A DNA stretch of 64,000 nucleotides from Tethya wilhelma (Eukaryota > Porifera > Demospongiae > Tethyida > Tethyidae): NCBI GenBank assembly GCA_964030475.1, contig CAXIPT010000017.1:214816-278815 (forward strand), read 5' to 3'. The notes beneath the pieces are model-generated. The model did no database searches and was not told the DNA's origin. It saw only the letters and a program-made list of their open reading frames with translations. A program made the translations under genes and the position numbers. How positions within the stretch are numbered: position 1 is the first letter of the stretch; each line of letters starts with the position of its first letter. Shown piece by piece: positions 9,313 through 21,500 of this stretch.

Positions 9313-9386
9313 AGCAATAATTAGTCTCGCGTGCCAGACCCCCCAACGGAAAATGGGGGGTCTGGCACGCGAGACTAAGCAATAAT
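9313..9386. mobile_element. 56-bp perfect hairpin flanked by 9-bp duplications
   Basis: Perfect 23-bp arms at 9322-9344 and 9355-9377 around a 10-nt loop. The same 9 bases, AGCAATAAT, abut both ends exactly (9313-9321 and 9378-9386). This is the signature of an inserted element, with a duplication length typical of Mutator-like transposases (class assignment is inference). Confidence 0.85.
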
Positions 9387-10207
9387 ATGATAATATTACC
9401 CCCATAAATCGATAATTGATGCCTAGTTTGGTGCGAGATCGGGACAACCTCCGAAGAGAGGACATAAGTCCCGCTCCCAAAGTGCCCTTTGTTCGGACGG
9501 TCAAACTGTACTCTATCATAATAGCAAAGTTGTGTGTGTGTGTGTGTGTAACGGAAGGTCACCGGAAGTGATGCGACCTCGAGCTAAAATGCTACTTTTT
9601 CTCTGGACTGTGAAAAATTCGAACTATGAAAAGTGTGCCTAGAGAGCTAGCTTAGATAGTCCAAGCCTAATGTAGAATAGCAGGCGCTACAAGTATGACT
9701 AACTTTTTTTGAGATCGCTGACAGGCTTATCAGTGGCATCCGTATCCGACAAAGAAGCGTGATAGAGAAGCCAATCTTTCACAAAAGAAGCGTAGCGAGG
9801 GGAGCGCTTTCGCTTCTAGAAGTCTGCTTCTCTGTCGCTGTACACGAAACACAGCTAGCCAGATAACGAGTTTCTCTGCCAGCTGCGCTGATTGCAAAAA
9901 TAGCGGAAGTCGGAAAAGGGTCGTCTGTGACGTCACGTACTGAGGTAAATTGCTGAGCTGGCCAAATTGCAGAGAGGAGCAGTACATGCAGGCATGGTTA
10001 CCTTTCACTGCCCAGTTGCAGATGCCTGTGCTTGCATGTATCTAGCAGTAAACATCAGTAAGCTTCATACACAAGCAAGGAGCGTGGCGAGCGAAGCGAG
10101 CCCACTCCTTGTATCATTTTAAACTACCTATACACCACTGTATTTAGCAGCATTTTTTTCCCCCTTAAAATTAATTTTATATAGCTAATTTAATCAATTG
10201 AGTCACA
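9387..10207. other. Intergenic, no gene seen
   Basis: Contains a short (TG)n at 9533-9549 and a small hairpin at about 10075-10115 (CAAGGAGCGTGG against CCCACTCCTTG). I find no supported coding exon. Confidence 0.6.
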
Positions 10208-10911
10208 TGGCTTGTGATGGTTGCAGAGAGAAGATTTATGGTAAAGTACTTGTGATTAGAAAGAAACTTTTAAGAAAGGTGCTGGAAAATCAACACTAAT
10301 TGATCACACCTGCAAACAAGCTGAGAAGGATCCAAGTATAAGACTACTAGTTGCACATGCTTAAGCCATAGGGAAAATAACAATCTCGGAAATTAATTGG
10401 AGGGTGTTCACAAATAATGTGATGTTTGACTTCTTAAAAGCTGATATTTTGTATAGTGTATGTGCCATTTGTGCCAGAGCTTGACACAAAGGCACATATG
10501 CACCTTATTCAGGAGTTGAAGTCAAAGATTGATAGATTGAAAGATATCAACCTGATCCTGTTTGTGCTATGTTACGACCATCTTGACTATGAAGAAAAGA
10601 AAATGTTTCAATCAGCAATTAGAGGCTTGTCACAAGATGCTCTTGAAAAGTGTGTTTTAGTGGTCACTGGATGTGAAGATTTGTCAGAAGAGAATAGAAA
10701 AGAAGTAGTAGAATTGTACAAACAAGATAGAGATACTTCTCCAATTGTACGCAATGTACAGAAGGTTCTCTTGGTTGGTTTTCCAGATCTAGAAACTGTG
10801 CCGCCCTCAAAAGGAGCTAGAAATACCCAACCAAGATTGATCACAACCAAAAGCTGCTACTTGACTTGATTATTGAGAGTGGAATCATCTCTGACCGGTG
10901 ATTTTGTTCTC
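10208..10911 (+). pseudogene. Decayed GIMAP-like gene of the plus-partner type
   Basis: An ATG at 10208 leads into KVLVIRKK. A frame change then occurs where a short AAGAAA-containing insertion precedes KKGAGKSTLIDH (10284 onward), and a stop follows. The frame reopens at 10456-10869 with the plus-type conserved box (INLILFVLCYDHLDYEEKK), TGCEDLSEENRKE and VGFPDLETV. A further frameshift near 10805 moves the end (LDLIIESGIISDR) out of frame. Order and spacing match the genes at 3552 and 5724, but the P-loop keeps Ser (GKST). I read it as a relic of a third family member rather than an active gene. The flanking minus partner is not found. Confidence 0.8.
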
Positions 10912-11339
10912 TGGCAAGGTTCCGTAGAAACTAAGTAACAAAAGTGTTTATTATCTTGACTTGCTACTGATCAAGAGTGTATTTCGAAGAGTACTAATAA
11001 TTATTTTTTTCTTATTTTTGTTCTCAACCCACACAATATGTAATCAAATCTGTTCTGTAATCTAAGTTTAATAGCTACAGAGGCAGACAAAAGGTCAATC
11101 TACTTTACTTAATGAATGCTAAAACACTTATGCTGGTCAACTGCTACTAAAAAACTACAAGATCAAAAAGGTACACTGATTTATGCATGCAGTGCTAGTT
11201 TTATAATTATTAAATATCTCTTATTATTGTACAAAAAAGCCAAGATACACATACTCACATATACTCTCGACCAGTCTCACTTCAAGTCTCTCTCTAAAGC
11301 TAGAGTACTTAGCAACCCTTTCTGTTCAACTCCCAGTGC

Positions 11340-11460
11340 CTACGTCTTGACGATGGACTGAAGACCAGATTTAACACTTTGAATACTTTGTTGCCATGAC
11401 GACAGGCGGTCGTGTAGCAGCTGCCACTGAGCCACTTCAAAAGTACGATGTAAAGAACTC
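11340..11460 (-). other. Duplicated last exon of eIF3m
   Basis: Matches the terminal exon of the intact eIF3m gene (46106-46226) at 120 of 121 positions. The single difference, in the first Ser codon, is synonymous. Acceptor AG, open frame and stop codon are all preserved, so the exon could still be spliced. It is bordered at its 5' side by the (CT)n tract that also borders the parent exon, and that tract contains the N gap. Either a very recent duplication or an assembly misjoin would explain it. Confidence 0.8.
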
Positions 11461-11465
11461 CTGAG

Positions 11466-11490
11466 GTGGGGAGGGAGAGAGAGAGAGAGG

Positions 11491-11535
<45 letters not shown>

Positions 11536-11578
11536 NNNNNNNNNNNNNNNNNNNNNNNNNNNNNNNNNNNNNNNNNNN

Positions 11579-11649
<71 letters not shown>

Positions 11650-11652
11650 GAG
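11466..11652. repeat. (AG)n microsatellite containing an N gap
   Basis: AG runs on both sides of 43 Ns (11536-11578). Assembly continuity between 11470 and 11650 is therefore not proven. Confidence 0.9.
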
Positions 11653-11761
11653 GAACAATTTTGAAGCTCACAAGGTGTCTACATAGGCAAACTTCTCAGC
11701 CAATCAATGAGCAAACATTCAATATCACAAAAAGCAGGCACTGAATAAAAAAAAAACTTAC

Positions 11762-11793
11762 TTTCCTCCAAAGAAAGAAGGAATCATGGACAT
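11762..11793 (-). other. Candidate first coding exon (MSMIPSFFGG)
   Basis: On the minus strand an ATG at 11793-11791 opens ten codons followed by AA and a good donor (GTAAGT). The phase (2 nt) fits the eIF3m-derived exon at 11460-11340, and together they would encode a protein of about 50 residues. The opening resembles N-termini of some small heat-shock proteins, but that is too short to trust. The region 11794-12243 would be a divergent promoter shared with PHRF1. Confidence 0.3.
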
Positions 11794-12243
11794 CTTGGAT
11801 GAAAATTTTCACTTCAGAATAGCGGCTCCCGGACGAGCCACACGCGAGCAACGACTGTGTGTGCGTGTGTGAGAACGCCTATCTTCCTCAGAAATCACAC
11901 ACACTCACACACAACACCGTACACACACATACATACAGTGTACACACACGTACACTTTTCCACTACATACACACACAACTGTTCTCAAAACACGATCGAC
12001 AATTAGATTTTGTCACGTGCTTCATCAGCTGATGCTGGAAGGAGTCACTTGATTGGTCACTCCTCCAGTTCCGCGCGGCGGCACGTGGTGCTGACTCAGC
12101 AGAAATTAGCGCAGTGGACTAAACGGGTTAAAATTTTTAGAAAAACTCGACCTTTGAACCATACAATTACAACTTTGTAGAATGCCATGTGCGCGGGCAA
12201 ATTGACAAGCTGAAGCTATTCTTCTTGAGTAGCTGGACAAAAG
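11794..12243. promoter_or_regulatory. Upstream region of PHRF1
   Basis: About 450 bp with CA-rich stretches and then a more GC-rich part (12050-12110) containing CACGTG (12083-12088). It precedes the PHRF1 ATG. No TATA box is evident. Confidence 0.4.
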
Positions 12244-13082
12244 ATGACTTCAGAGCTGAACTCTCGTAGTGTGCTGTGCCCCGTTTGTCTGAGAAAGTTA
12301 AAAGTGTGTGGCAGAGTCGGAAAACCCGTTGGGTGCGAGCACTGGTTCTGTTTTCCGTGCATACACGAATGGTCCAAGGTACTAATTTGTCTACTTTTAC
12401 CTTAAACGAGACAATATGAAGTTGTTAGGTGCTACTAAACTGTCTTTTGTGTTGCTGGTTGGATTGTTCTTTGCCCTGTTTTTCTCTGTAGAACGTCAAT
12501 ACTTGTCCTGTGGACAGAATCAAGTTCAATTTCATCGAGATTTTCTCCAAAGTCGATGGGCAGCTGCTTAGTAAGGTAGGATGTTTGGTTCACATTTATA
12601 AATACTCTTCTCTTTCAACAGACCTCTGGCAATATTAAAAGGCAGTGGCTAGAGAGCCGGGTCCGTATACTAAGCTAAATATATGGTAGTCAATGGAACC
12701 GGCACTCTAGTCCTGCGCCGCTGGAGTGCCGGTAAATCCGGATACTATAATCTGGCAATACAAAATCAATAGGAAAGTATACGGACTACCGGTTCTCTAG
12801 CCACTGCGATATTAAAATTCACACCAGCAAAAATTGCCAAGAAAGCGATACTAGAGTTATCATCTAATAGTAACATGATATCAGCTTTATTTTGCAAATT
12901 AGAGAACTTTTAATTTTTGTACGATTATAGAGAAGATAATGTGTACTGTAGCATGAGGTAGTCCTGTCCTTGCCCCTGTGATTATTACGCTTGTTTGTTG
13001 AATTATTTATCAGGAGTTTGTTCCAGACTGCAGTCTCTTTGATACGACCAATGATGGTAATGACGTCACTTATTGTGAGGTG

Positions 13083-13138
<56 letters not shown>

Positions 13139-16100
13139 TGTTTTAACATTTTCCTCATTTACTTTAACACCACTAACCTAGGTGTGCCATCAGTGCAACA
13201 GAGAAGACCGGCTCCTTCTCTGCGATGGATGTGACAAAGGGTAAGAAACTTTTACTCTCTCACTCATGTTGCCTCCCAGAGAAATACAAAAGAATACACA
13301 CATACACAAATTACATGTAACTGGTTGGAATGTAGGTTTACATTATGACTTTTTTCTGAGCAATTACATGTCACCAAGTAAACAGAATATTCTCCCTACC
13401 ACAGTACCATTCCCACCAATAATATATATGGCTTTAAAACTACTAGTTCCTTAGTAACTTCAAACAACAAACACACACATACATACACCCTTCTCTCGTA
13501 GCTACCATCTGGAATGCCTCAGTCCTCCACTAGACAATGTTCCGACTGGCAACTGGTACTGTGTGGAGTGTACCCCTATCATTAACTCACAATACACTGA
13601 GGGCTACTTCTCAGGTCCGGAATACACTTCACTTTCAGATTCCGATATTATTGGAATGGAATTGCAGACTGAATCTGATTCCGATACCGGTACAGGATCC
13701 AGACCTGAATCCTGGTCCCAATCCGATGTTATCATTGTTGATGATGTCACTCAAGAGTCCGATTCCGATGTTAGCAGTGTTATCGGAATGAGACGCCAGG
13801 ATCGTGAAAGGGGAGTGGTCATGATTGAAGAGAGTACATCAGCAGAGCTGTCGGTGACGGGTGAATCTAGCGATGAAGAAATACTAGCTACGAAATTACG
13901 TAGGGCTCTTCAAAGAGAAGAAAGTCGATTGTCTAGAATCCCTTTAATTAGAGAGAGCAGTACTGCGAGTAGCAACGAAAGTAAATTCGAACTGGACAGA
14001 GGAACAACAGTCTTTGTGAGCAAGGAAAGTGATCGCGACGTTTTTGTCGACGTGGAAGGAAGCCAGGAAGAAGAGACAGAAAGTGAGCTACTAGGGAGCA
14101 GCCAGCACAAGAGAGAAGATCAGTTTGTGGTGATCGACGACCTTGTGTCTTCGAGAGATCAAGAGGAAAGGAGGGAAGAAAAGAAGAGACAAAGGAAGAG
14201 AAAATCCGATCCGTCCGAGAGACCCGAGAGAGAAAATGTTGATGCTTCCCTTAGCGATTATCATTTGAATTTTTCTCGAAATGGGGAAAAGTTTAAAAAT
14301 TCCAAACGAAGGCTTGATTTCGACAGTGATACTAGCCCCGTCCAACATGCCGCTTTGACAAATGGTGGGTTCAAAGGTCAACCATTGCATAGTGAACCAC
14401 AATCCAGAGGTCAAAAGGTCAAATCTCGAGGCAAAGAAGCTGTATCTAAAACAAGACGAGAGTTGGAAAGTAAGAAACGTCTCAGTCACCATCGAGGTAC
14501 AGCTGAAGAGATCGGCAATGGAGGAGCTGTTGATACCAGTAGCTCGTTGAGTTTAGACCAACAAAAACCTTCTACCGAGAGACAAGCAAGTGAGATTGGT
14601 ACTGAATTTCCACCAAGGCAAAGAGTGAAACAAGAAACAGGCTCAACTGGTCTATCGACTGTTGGCTATTCTTCCGATCATTCTGGCTACGTAGATAAAG
14701 CTCCTTACACTAGTAAAGATAGCTTCCCTGCCTCTCGGAAGCAAAATGAATGGAACAGACGAAAGAGTACTCCTGTGAAAAGTTGCAACAGGTCTCAGGA
14801 TCAACCAGGACCATCAAGCATGTCTAAAGTGGATGTTAAAGTTCGTCAGAGTCACTACAGCGATGGTAAAAATCACAGCAAAAATGGCTCTACTGTTTCT
14901 GTGAGTGATAGAGTGGAAGGCTCTTCAAGTGGCAGAGAGAGATCTCATTCGTCGGGATCGCGACAACAGCGAAGTTTCCCTCGTAAACGAAAGAGGATTG
15001 TCCTAAATCCTCCGAGACGTAGACCGGTACCACGATGGAGTCGGTCGCCATCACCCCCTGCACCTTCACGGGGTGGAAGGTCAATCGTACGACCTCGAAA
15101 ACGGAGCAAACGAAGAAAAAGAAGATTCAAAAGGAAAAATGGTTACAATTCTCGTTCGAGAGCAGGTTGGAGCAATGATTCTAATTATCGCCCACCTAGG
15201 AGCATATTGCAACGCAACACTCCAGGTAATTTAGACCTAACGCCTCGTACAGCGCTAGCAAGGACCGCAGCCACCCACCACTCTGCTATGAGGGAGGCCG
15301 TGAGAGCATCGTATCGCTGCGATAGCTTAGAGACCGGTCTGAAGTACGCTAGAGAGATCCTGGCTAAACAGAGGCGTTCTGTTCCTTGGAAGTCGACCCT
15401 TTCCCTAACCCCATCTCTCTCCAGTCATGTTGATAATGACCCTGATACTCCACTTTCAGGATATACGGATCATACTTTGACCCCTGTTAGGAGAGTGTCC
15501 AATACACCTATTAAACATACAGGACGTGGTCTTTCAGACCAGTATAATCACTCCCCGGGCAGCCTATCCCTGTTTTATAGGCACCAAGCTCATGAGTCGA
15601 ACAACCAGAGTAGCAGTCGCAATAGTGACAATCGGTTAACGAGAGATTATGGATGGGGTGACCATGCCCCTTCGTTATCGTTGGGTAATAGAAGGCTCAG
15701 AAGGAGATTTCAAGATCGTTTTGTTGTTAACGATCAGGAGCACAAAGATTATTCCCCTCCAGAGAGAGATGATAGAGGTCGAACCTTTTATGGCAATGAA
15801 GGCGATATGGGGAAAGGTAGAAAGAGGCATTTAAGTCAGGTCTTGGTGACACCCGTCAAGGTCAAAGTTCAGGGTCAAGAAGCTCCACCCACTGCATCGG
15901 ATAATGGAAGTGGTGGAGATTTGCTGAGTCAGCTTTGTCAGAATTTGGATGACCTGCAAAACAAGCACAACATCATTTGCAGAGATGGAAGCATCGTGCC
16001 GATCAGTAAGTAAGAGACAGAGTGATAAATAAATCAAATTACAAAAAGTCTTAACCTGCAAAATTTGTAGTTTTGCTTCTAAAATTGGTATCTGTCTCTC

Positions 16101-16965
16101 TTTCTGACCATTGATAGTTATTGCTCTGTTGGTTTGTCTGTGTAATGTTATTAAATGGAGCTTATGTACTGTATCTAATTTCCCCCCCCTTTTTTAACTA
16201 TCTTTTTATACAGGAAATGAAGAGGCTTTAGACGCTCACCCCTATCATCCAGCTCATTATCACCATCACATTAATCACTCCTCAGATTCAGGGGCTCCCC
16301 CCTTCAACGATGGCCACATTACATCACATTCCATGACCCCCATCAACACAGTACCAGCAGATTCAACCACCAGTACTCCAGACCATCATCACCTCGCTAC
16401 CACCGCCTCTTCCACTTCTGGTATTCCTCCATTGCTTGGACTACACTTACCTCAAGATCACTGCTCTCGTTCTAGCCAACCTTTGCTGCAATTTGACAAA
16501 TTCCATCATCAGAACCATCACGATCTAGACAGCCATCTTAGGCTCGAATCGATGGAGAGTAACGATAGCCGTCATTGTTGTCAAGAAATGGACCTAGAAT
16601 TTGGTGCAAATTCTTTCCCGCAAGAACATTGGGACAGAAACTTTTTTTGTGATTTCGAGTCGAAACCGTCACTAAAACATATTGACTCCACCACACAATC
16701 CTACCCAGCCTCGCACCATGGCAAGAATGGGGTGGAGAATGAGACAGTTTCCACCGATCCTGAAAGAATCATAGGTCAGTGTCTGACAAAATTTTACAAA
16801 GAAGGTAAAATAAACGCTCATCAGTACAAGAGGATTTTCGAGAGATCTGTTCGCAAAGTGAAGTTGGGAGTTGGTCCTGTTGATATGGATCGCGTCATGA
16901 AGCTGGTGAAAGATTTCGTAGATGCTTACACAACACCGCTGCCTAGTGGCTCTGTGAACTGTTAG
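12244..16965 (+). CDS. PHRF1: PHRF1 homologue (PHD and RING finger protein), 6 exons
   Basis: Exons 12244-12378, 12492-12575, 13014-13079, 13182-13240, 13502-16005 and 16214-16965 join in frame to 1,199 residues; vertebrate PHRF1 is longer (about 1,650). Residues 12-53 form a RING (C12, C15, C31, H33, C36, C39, C50) whose last ligand is Asp (CPVD), as in PHRF1. Residues 94-138 form a PHD finger (CDGCDKGYHLEC). The middle is acidic and then rich in Arg/Ser/Lys and proline. The last ~70 residues (from DPERIIGQCLTKFYKEG) match the SRI-like end that binds the RNA polymerase II C-terminal domain. PHRF1 is a nuclear ubiquitin ligase linked to chromatin, TGF-beta signalling and end joining in mammals. 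One huge exon encodes the disordered part. A His-rich stretch follows the last acceptor. Confidence 0.93.
12632..12817. mobile_element. 168-bp foldback in PHRF1 intron 2 with 9-bp duplication
   Basis: The element 12641-12808 has terminal inverted arms (GCAGTGGCTAGAGA and its complement at the right end). A second inner inverted repeat surrounds ACTCTAG...CTGGAGTG. The 9 bases ATATTAAAA flank it at 12632-12640 and 12809-12817. Confidence 0.8.
13084..13134 (+). repeat. (TC)n microsatellite in PHRF1 intron 3
   Basis: Pure TC on the sense strand, starting 4 bp after the donor, in an intron of only 102 bp. It lies where a polypyrimidine tract would be expected. Confidence 0.85.
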
Positions 16966-17703
16966 TGCTTCTGTTTTTTTAATTCCTCACCTCTCTGTGG
17001 TGTAGCTATGTGTGACAGTGATAAGTTGTGAATGTCTGTGAAACTTGAAAGAATCATTTAGCTGTTGAATGTAATGCTTGTAACTGTTCTATTATTATAT
17101 TCTTGTTTATCATTCTATATTATTATAACTTGTTATAATATATATAGTTTTGTTTGGCGTTTCAGTTTCGTATTGCATGTGTTGTGAAGTATTGTCTGTC
17201 TTATCTGGTCTGTGCTAGGTCTACTTAAAACGACAATTAATACTACATCATGCATTTTCTCCCCTTCAATATACATAAATTAGTATTAATTCGATTTTAA
17301 ATTGTACATAATTGAAGTAATGTTTGTGGTTATGAGTTCAAGAGTCTGGCAGCTAATTAGTAACAATACAATAGTGTGGAAAGATGATCGATGCTTTTAT
17401 TTCCATTTCTATAGACAGTCTAGTTTTTACTCTAGTTCCAAATGATCAGTGCTGAATCTGCTGATTAATTATTTAGAACTCAAATAATTTATTATGATTG
17501 CAATATTAGTCATGGTATTGCAAACAAGTATAATACTTGACATAAATTCATTCAATCATATGTAGTAAAAAATTACACAGAAACATACACACATTCACAG
17601 GTATGCTACTACAGCAAACATACAACCAAATTATGTACATAATGGTGTGTGTACATAAATATTATGATGAAAGAAAAAAAAGCATGAAATAAAATCTGTT
17701 TTT
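16966..17703. other. Convergent 3' region of PHRF1 and PGPEP1
   Basis: About 740 bp of AT-rich DNA holding the 3' untranslated parts of two converging genes. No further gene is seen. Confidence 0.65.
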
Positions 17704-18351
17704 CTATGGTTCTTGTTTCTCGATCTCTTCAAGCAGGGTTTCAACAATACTCTTCAAAGCCTTGGCCAACTGTTCTACACTGTAAGGCGCATTCAGCGAA
17801 GGCACGTGAACAAATACTGAGGGGGCTTTGTCCAAATACAAGGAGGTATAGTAGATATAGTCACAAAGATATCGTCCAGCGTCGGTAGACATTTTACACT
17901 CTACGTCTGCGTGTCTCTTACAAACAGTCTCGCACAAACCTTCAATGTTGAACTTGGATTCTATCTTAGGCGGACCGCCGGGCATGCACATACTTGTCGA
18001 AGGAACACAGCCAAAAATGTCCGGGCCACAATAGCCATGGTTCTTGCCAAACTTTTCTATCTTGATCACATTGTACGGTGCTACACCTACATGTATACAC
18101 AGTCTTGGGTTTAGTTCTTGGTACATTGTAGGTAGGGTGGTCAAAACAGCCTGATAGGAGACGGGAACTTCACGAATTTCCAAAGGAACTGGTGCTGATT
18201 TGTGCTCAATTCCGACCTTATGGAGCTCCTGAACAGCTATCCAGCTTGCATTGACTTCATGTTGGCCAAATGGTCCAAATCCAGTCACCAAAACTGGTCT
18301 CTCTTGAAGACCAGTTGCTGCAGCTTCTACTGGTGCCTCTTGTACGGACAT
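17704..18351 (-). CDS. PGPEP1: Pyroglutamyl-peptidase I
   Basis: Single-exon gene of 215 residues, close to the usual ~209. It belongs to the C15 cysteine peptidase family, cytosolic enzymes that remove N-terminal pyroglutamate from peptides. VTGFGPFGQHEVNASW at residues 22-37 is the family signature. The catalytic triad is visible: Glu in IEKFGKNHGY, Cys in DAGRYLCDYIYYTSLY and His in SVFVHVPSL. The N-terminus carries about 20 extra residues (MSVQEAPVEAAATGLQERP) before the conserved core, with no signal peptide. It starts 247 bp from the divergent kinesin gene, so the two probably share a promoter that includes a CCAAT sequence near 18512. The intronless structure contrasts with the intron-rich neighbour. 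Confidence 0.94.
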   Translation of the reverse strand: MSVQEAPVEAAATGLQERPVLVTGFGPFGQHEVNASWIAVQELHKVGIEHKSAPVPLEIREVPVSYQAVLTTLPTMYQELNPRLCIHVGVAPYNVIKIEKFGKNHGYCGPDIFGCVPSTSMCMPGGPPKIESKFNIEGLCETVCKRHADVECKMSTDAGRYLCDYIYYTSLYLDKAPSVFVHVPSLNAPYSVEQLAKALKSIVETLLEEIEKQEP

Positions 18352-18598
18352 GGTGGACGGAATTCAGCCAAGAAGCTTGTTTCTGTCAAGGCTTCCCACT
18401 CTAGTTACCTTGATATGTGCACACTCATTGCACTGTCAAATTTCCCTCATTCTGGGTGTGGCTACAAATATTTTGCATTATGTCATTCTTGCGTCATTTA
18501 TGAATTGTCAATTGACCAATGAAATCACAGAAAGTGAGATTTGAAACTTTGTGGCGCAGAGTTTGAAAAACAAAAAGCCAAAAGAGAAGAAAGGAGAT
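18352..18598. promoter_or_regulatory. Divergent promoter of PGPEP1 and kinesin-14
   Basis: A 247-bp spacer between opposite start codons. GACCAATGAAATC at about 18512 includes a CCAAT motif. There is no TATA box. Confidence 0.5.
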
Positions 18599-21500
18599 AT
18601 GGAGTCGACAGTAAGCCATTAGAGACGTACTAAATCTATTTGTAACACTCATTTGACATTTCTTTACAGAAAGGAGTATTGAAAGTCAAGAACTCTGGCA
18701 TTCCTCGTGGGTCAAAGCTCGTTCAACCGACTACGGTCAACCTGAGCAGAAAAAGAACAGCTTCAAACGACACCTCTAGCCTTGGAAAAGAGGTAAGCAG
18801 ACTTGAAATGCAATTTTTGGGGAATGGTTGAAAGAAATGTAAGCTTAAAATCATGAATTTTGTACAAATTTCCCTCATAGCATAACATCTAGCTATTAAA
18901 ATTTCAGAAAAATTTTGGAATAGTTTTAGACCCGTCCACCTGACTAGTAGTTTAAAAAGATGATCTTTTCACCATTTTTGATCTAGAATGTTTCAGTGAA
19001 GCGTCCAAAACTAGACACCTCCTCAACAGTCAAGACTGCTACCACCAAGAAGGTGCCATCTTCAAGAACTACCATCAAAGCAACTGCTGCTAAGCAACCA
19101 TCTAAAGCAGTCTCTGCTAGCAAACGTGCCACAGCCACCAAAGCACCAGGGAAGAATGGTAGTAAGGTGTCAGCTGGTAAGAGTGTGTCGGGAGCTGGAG
19201 GTGGTCAGAGGACTGGGTCAGCTGGGAGTAGCAGTAGCACTGGTGGAGGAGGAGGGGGGAAGACAAAGAGAGCAGCATGGGATTTGAAAGGACGACTGCA
19301 GGTATGGTTTGTGACTGTGTGTGTGTGTGTGTGTGCATGGATATTATATGGTGTGTGTTACGTTCAAAGTTCTTGCAAAAACTATCGTTTACAAAATGAT
19401 GTTGATCACTGCAAATTGACACATATGAAAGTAATTAGCAGTCTGTGTTGTGAATTATATCTCTTCTCTCTCCTTCTATAGGACATGGAATCATTGATGG
19501 CTAATGAACGTATGAGTTCCACCAGCACAATTGGAGATCTGAAATCACAGGTATACACACTCACACATACACACATCTTGCAACTTGTGAAATTTACACA
19601 CTCTTTCTTTTTATCTTTCTTCTCCAGTTGGAAGGGTTTGTCCAGCGACTGGAGGATCTTGAAGGGATCAGACAGCAGCAAGAGAGCACCATCCAGGTGA
19701 AACTGGAGGAAAACACTGTGGCATCCACCCAGATCAAGGTAGAAAATGGTTGTATTGTTTGGGCATGTACATGCTTCGATAGTGCATAATTTATAGTAAG
19801 ACTTGTGGTGCATTTGTTAGTCAAGAAAACATTTCAAAGTTTTCATGATCTTCAGCATCTATATTGGATTTTGTCACCTTACATTAGGTTTCTATGCACA
19901 TGCATATTATGTGGCCTTCTCCACTATGCTTATTGCTAGGTGCAGGGAGAGCCAGGTTTATGAGGCTATATATTTCTGTATGCAATTTACCATTGATTTT
20001 TTATTAATTTTCTCACTATCCCATCCCGTTAGGAGTTGGAGGAGAACCTGTCTCGTACTAAACAGAAGCTGCTTGACTCCACGCGATCTTACGAACACGA
20101 GCTAGAGATGCTTCGTCTCAGTAAAGCCTCTCTTCAACGATCTCGCGATGAGCTGGAGTCAGATCTCACAGCAGCAAGAGCAGAGGTCACCAGCTTGAAG
20201 AAGACTGTAGCACAGATGGCGGCAGATGCATCTGGGATACAGTGCCAACTGGATGCTACCAAGGTGAATGGTTTACACTTACATGTATGATTGTATATCT
20301 TTTGTGAGCTCTGTTCACTTAAAATTTATAATCCTGGGTGATAAGAGAATAGCTTTGCCTTTTCTCATTGTTATGAGTGCATACATTTGGGAAACTTTCT
20401 TTCTAAATAGCAGTAATAATATATTGCAGTTTTATTTTTACCAATTGCTGGGCACATTGCAAAATTTAATGTACTTCTAACAAAACAAATAAATGCTAAA
20501 ATTTCATTTTTCCCTATTGTATTGTGTCCTCCAATCCCAGGCTGCTAGAGACCAGGCTATGGATGACTGTCGTCAGAAGTCAGCCATGATCTCTGAGCTG
20601 GAGTCCCAGGTGGCAGACCATCTCTCAACCATAGAGGAGCTGAGGAGCAAGGACGTGCAGAATGAAACCATCCGTCGGAAGCTCCACAACACCATCCAGG
20701 AGCTGAAAGGTATAACTACACTTAGAATGGAGTATAAATTTGTCCCATGTTTTCTGAATTTACAAAGTTCATATATACAGAGAATTTTTTATTTTTTTTT
20801 TAAATTCCCTCAATCTATAGCTACAGGTAGTCAGTGTGTGTGATAATAGCAATTTTTACAAAAAAAATCCTTTCATTTTCCTCTAGGTAACATCCGAGTG
20901 TTCTGTCGTGTACGTCCCCCCCTACCTGGTGAGGCTGGTTACCATAGAGACAGCACCGACTCCTCCTCCTCTTCTTCTAGCAGTAAAGGGTCAAAGGTCA
21001 ATGCTGCTTCTCTTCACATTGGGTTTCCTGATGAAGCCAGCAACGATTGCAAGAAACTAGCTTTACAAGTTTCAGACCAGGTACATGTACCTATATATTC
21101 TTTTTTACCCTTCTGCTGAAACTTGTCGTAGTAGTTATGTGGTCTTTGGGATTCTGTAATTTAATATTAAACTTCTCTCTCTTCCTCTTTCTCTCACACA
21201 CCCACATATAATAGTCCTCATCTTCTCTCTCAAACAACTCCCTCAAGAGCTATGACTTTGAGTTTGACCGTGTCTTTGGTCCCTCCACCTCCCAACAGTC
21301 AGTGTTTGAGGAGATCTCCCAGTTGGTCCAGAGTGCACTGGATGGATACAACGTCTGCATCTTTGCATATGGACAGGTACAGAAATATAATTTGTGTATT
21401 TTTTTTTCCAAGGAAGAGTTGATTTAAATTTCTATCCATTACTTTTACTTATTATTTTGTGAACTTTAGTAAACCAGTACACTTTTGTTTTTGTGTATTA

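Noticed and set aside
11309..11744. Overlapping open frames rich in Ser-Leu or Arg-Glu
   Set aside because: Translations of (AG)n across an N gap.
18987..19301. Alternative acceptor TTTCAG at 18996 for kinesin exon 3
   Set aside because: It would break the frame; the TCTAG acceptor at 18986 keeps it.
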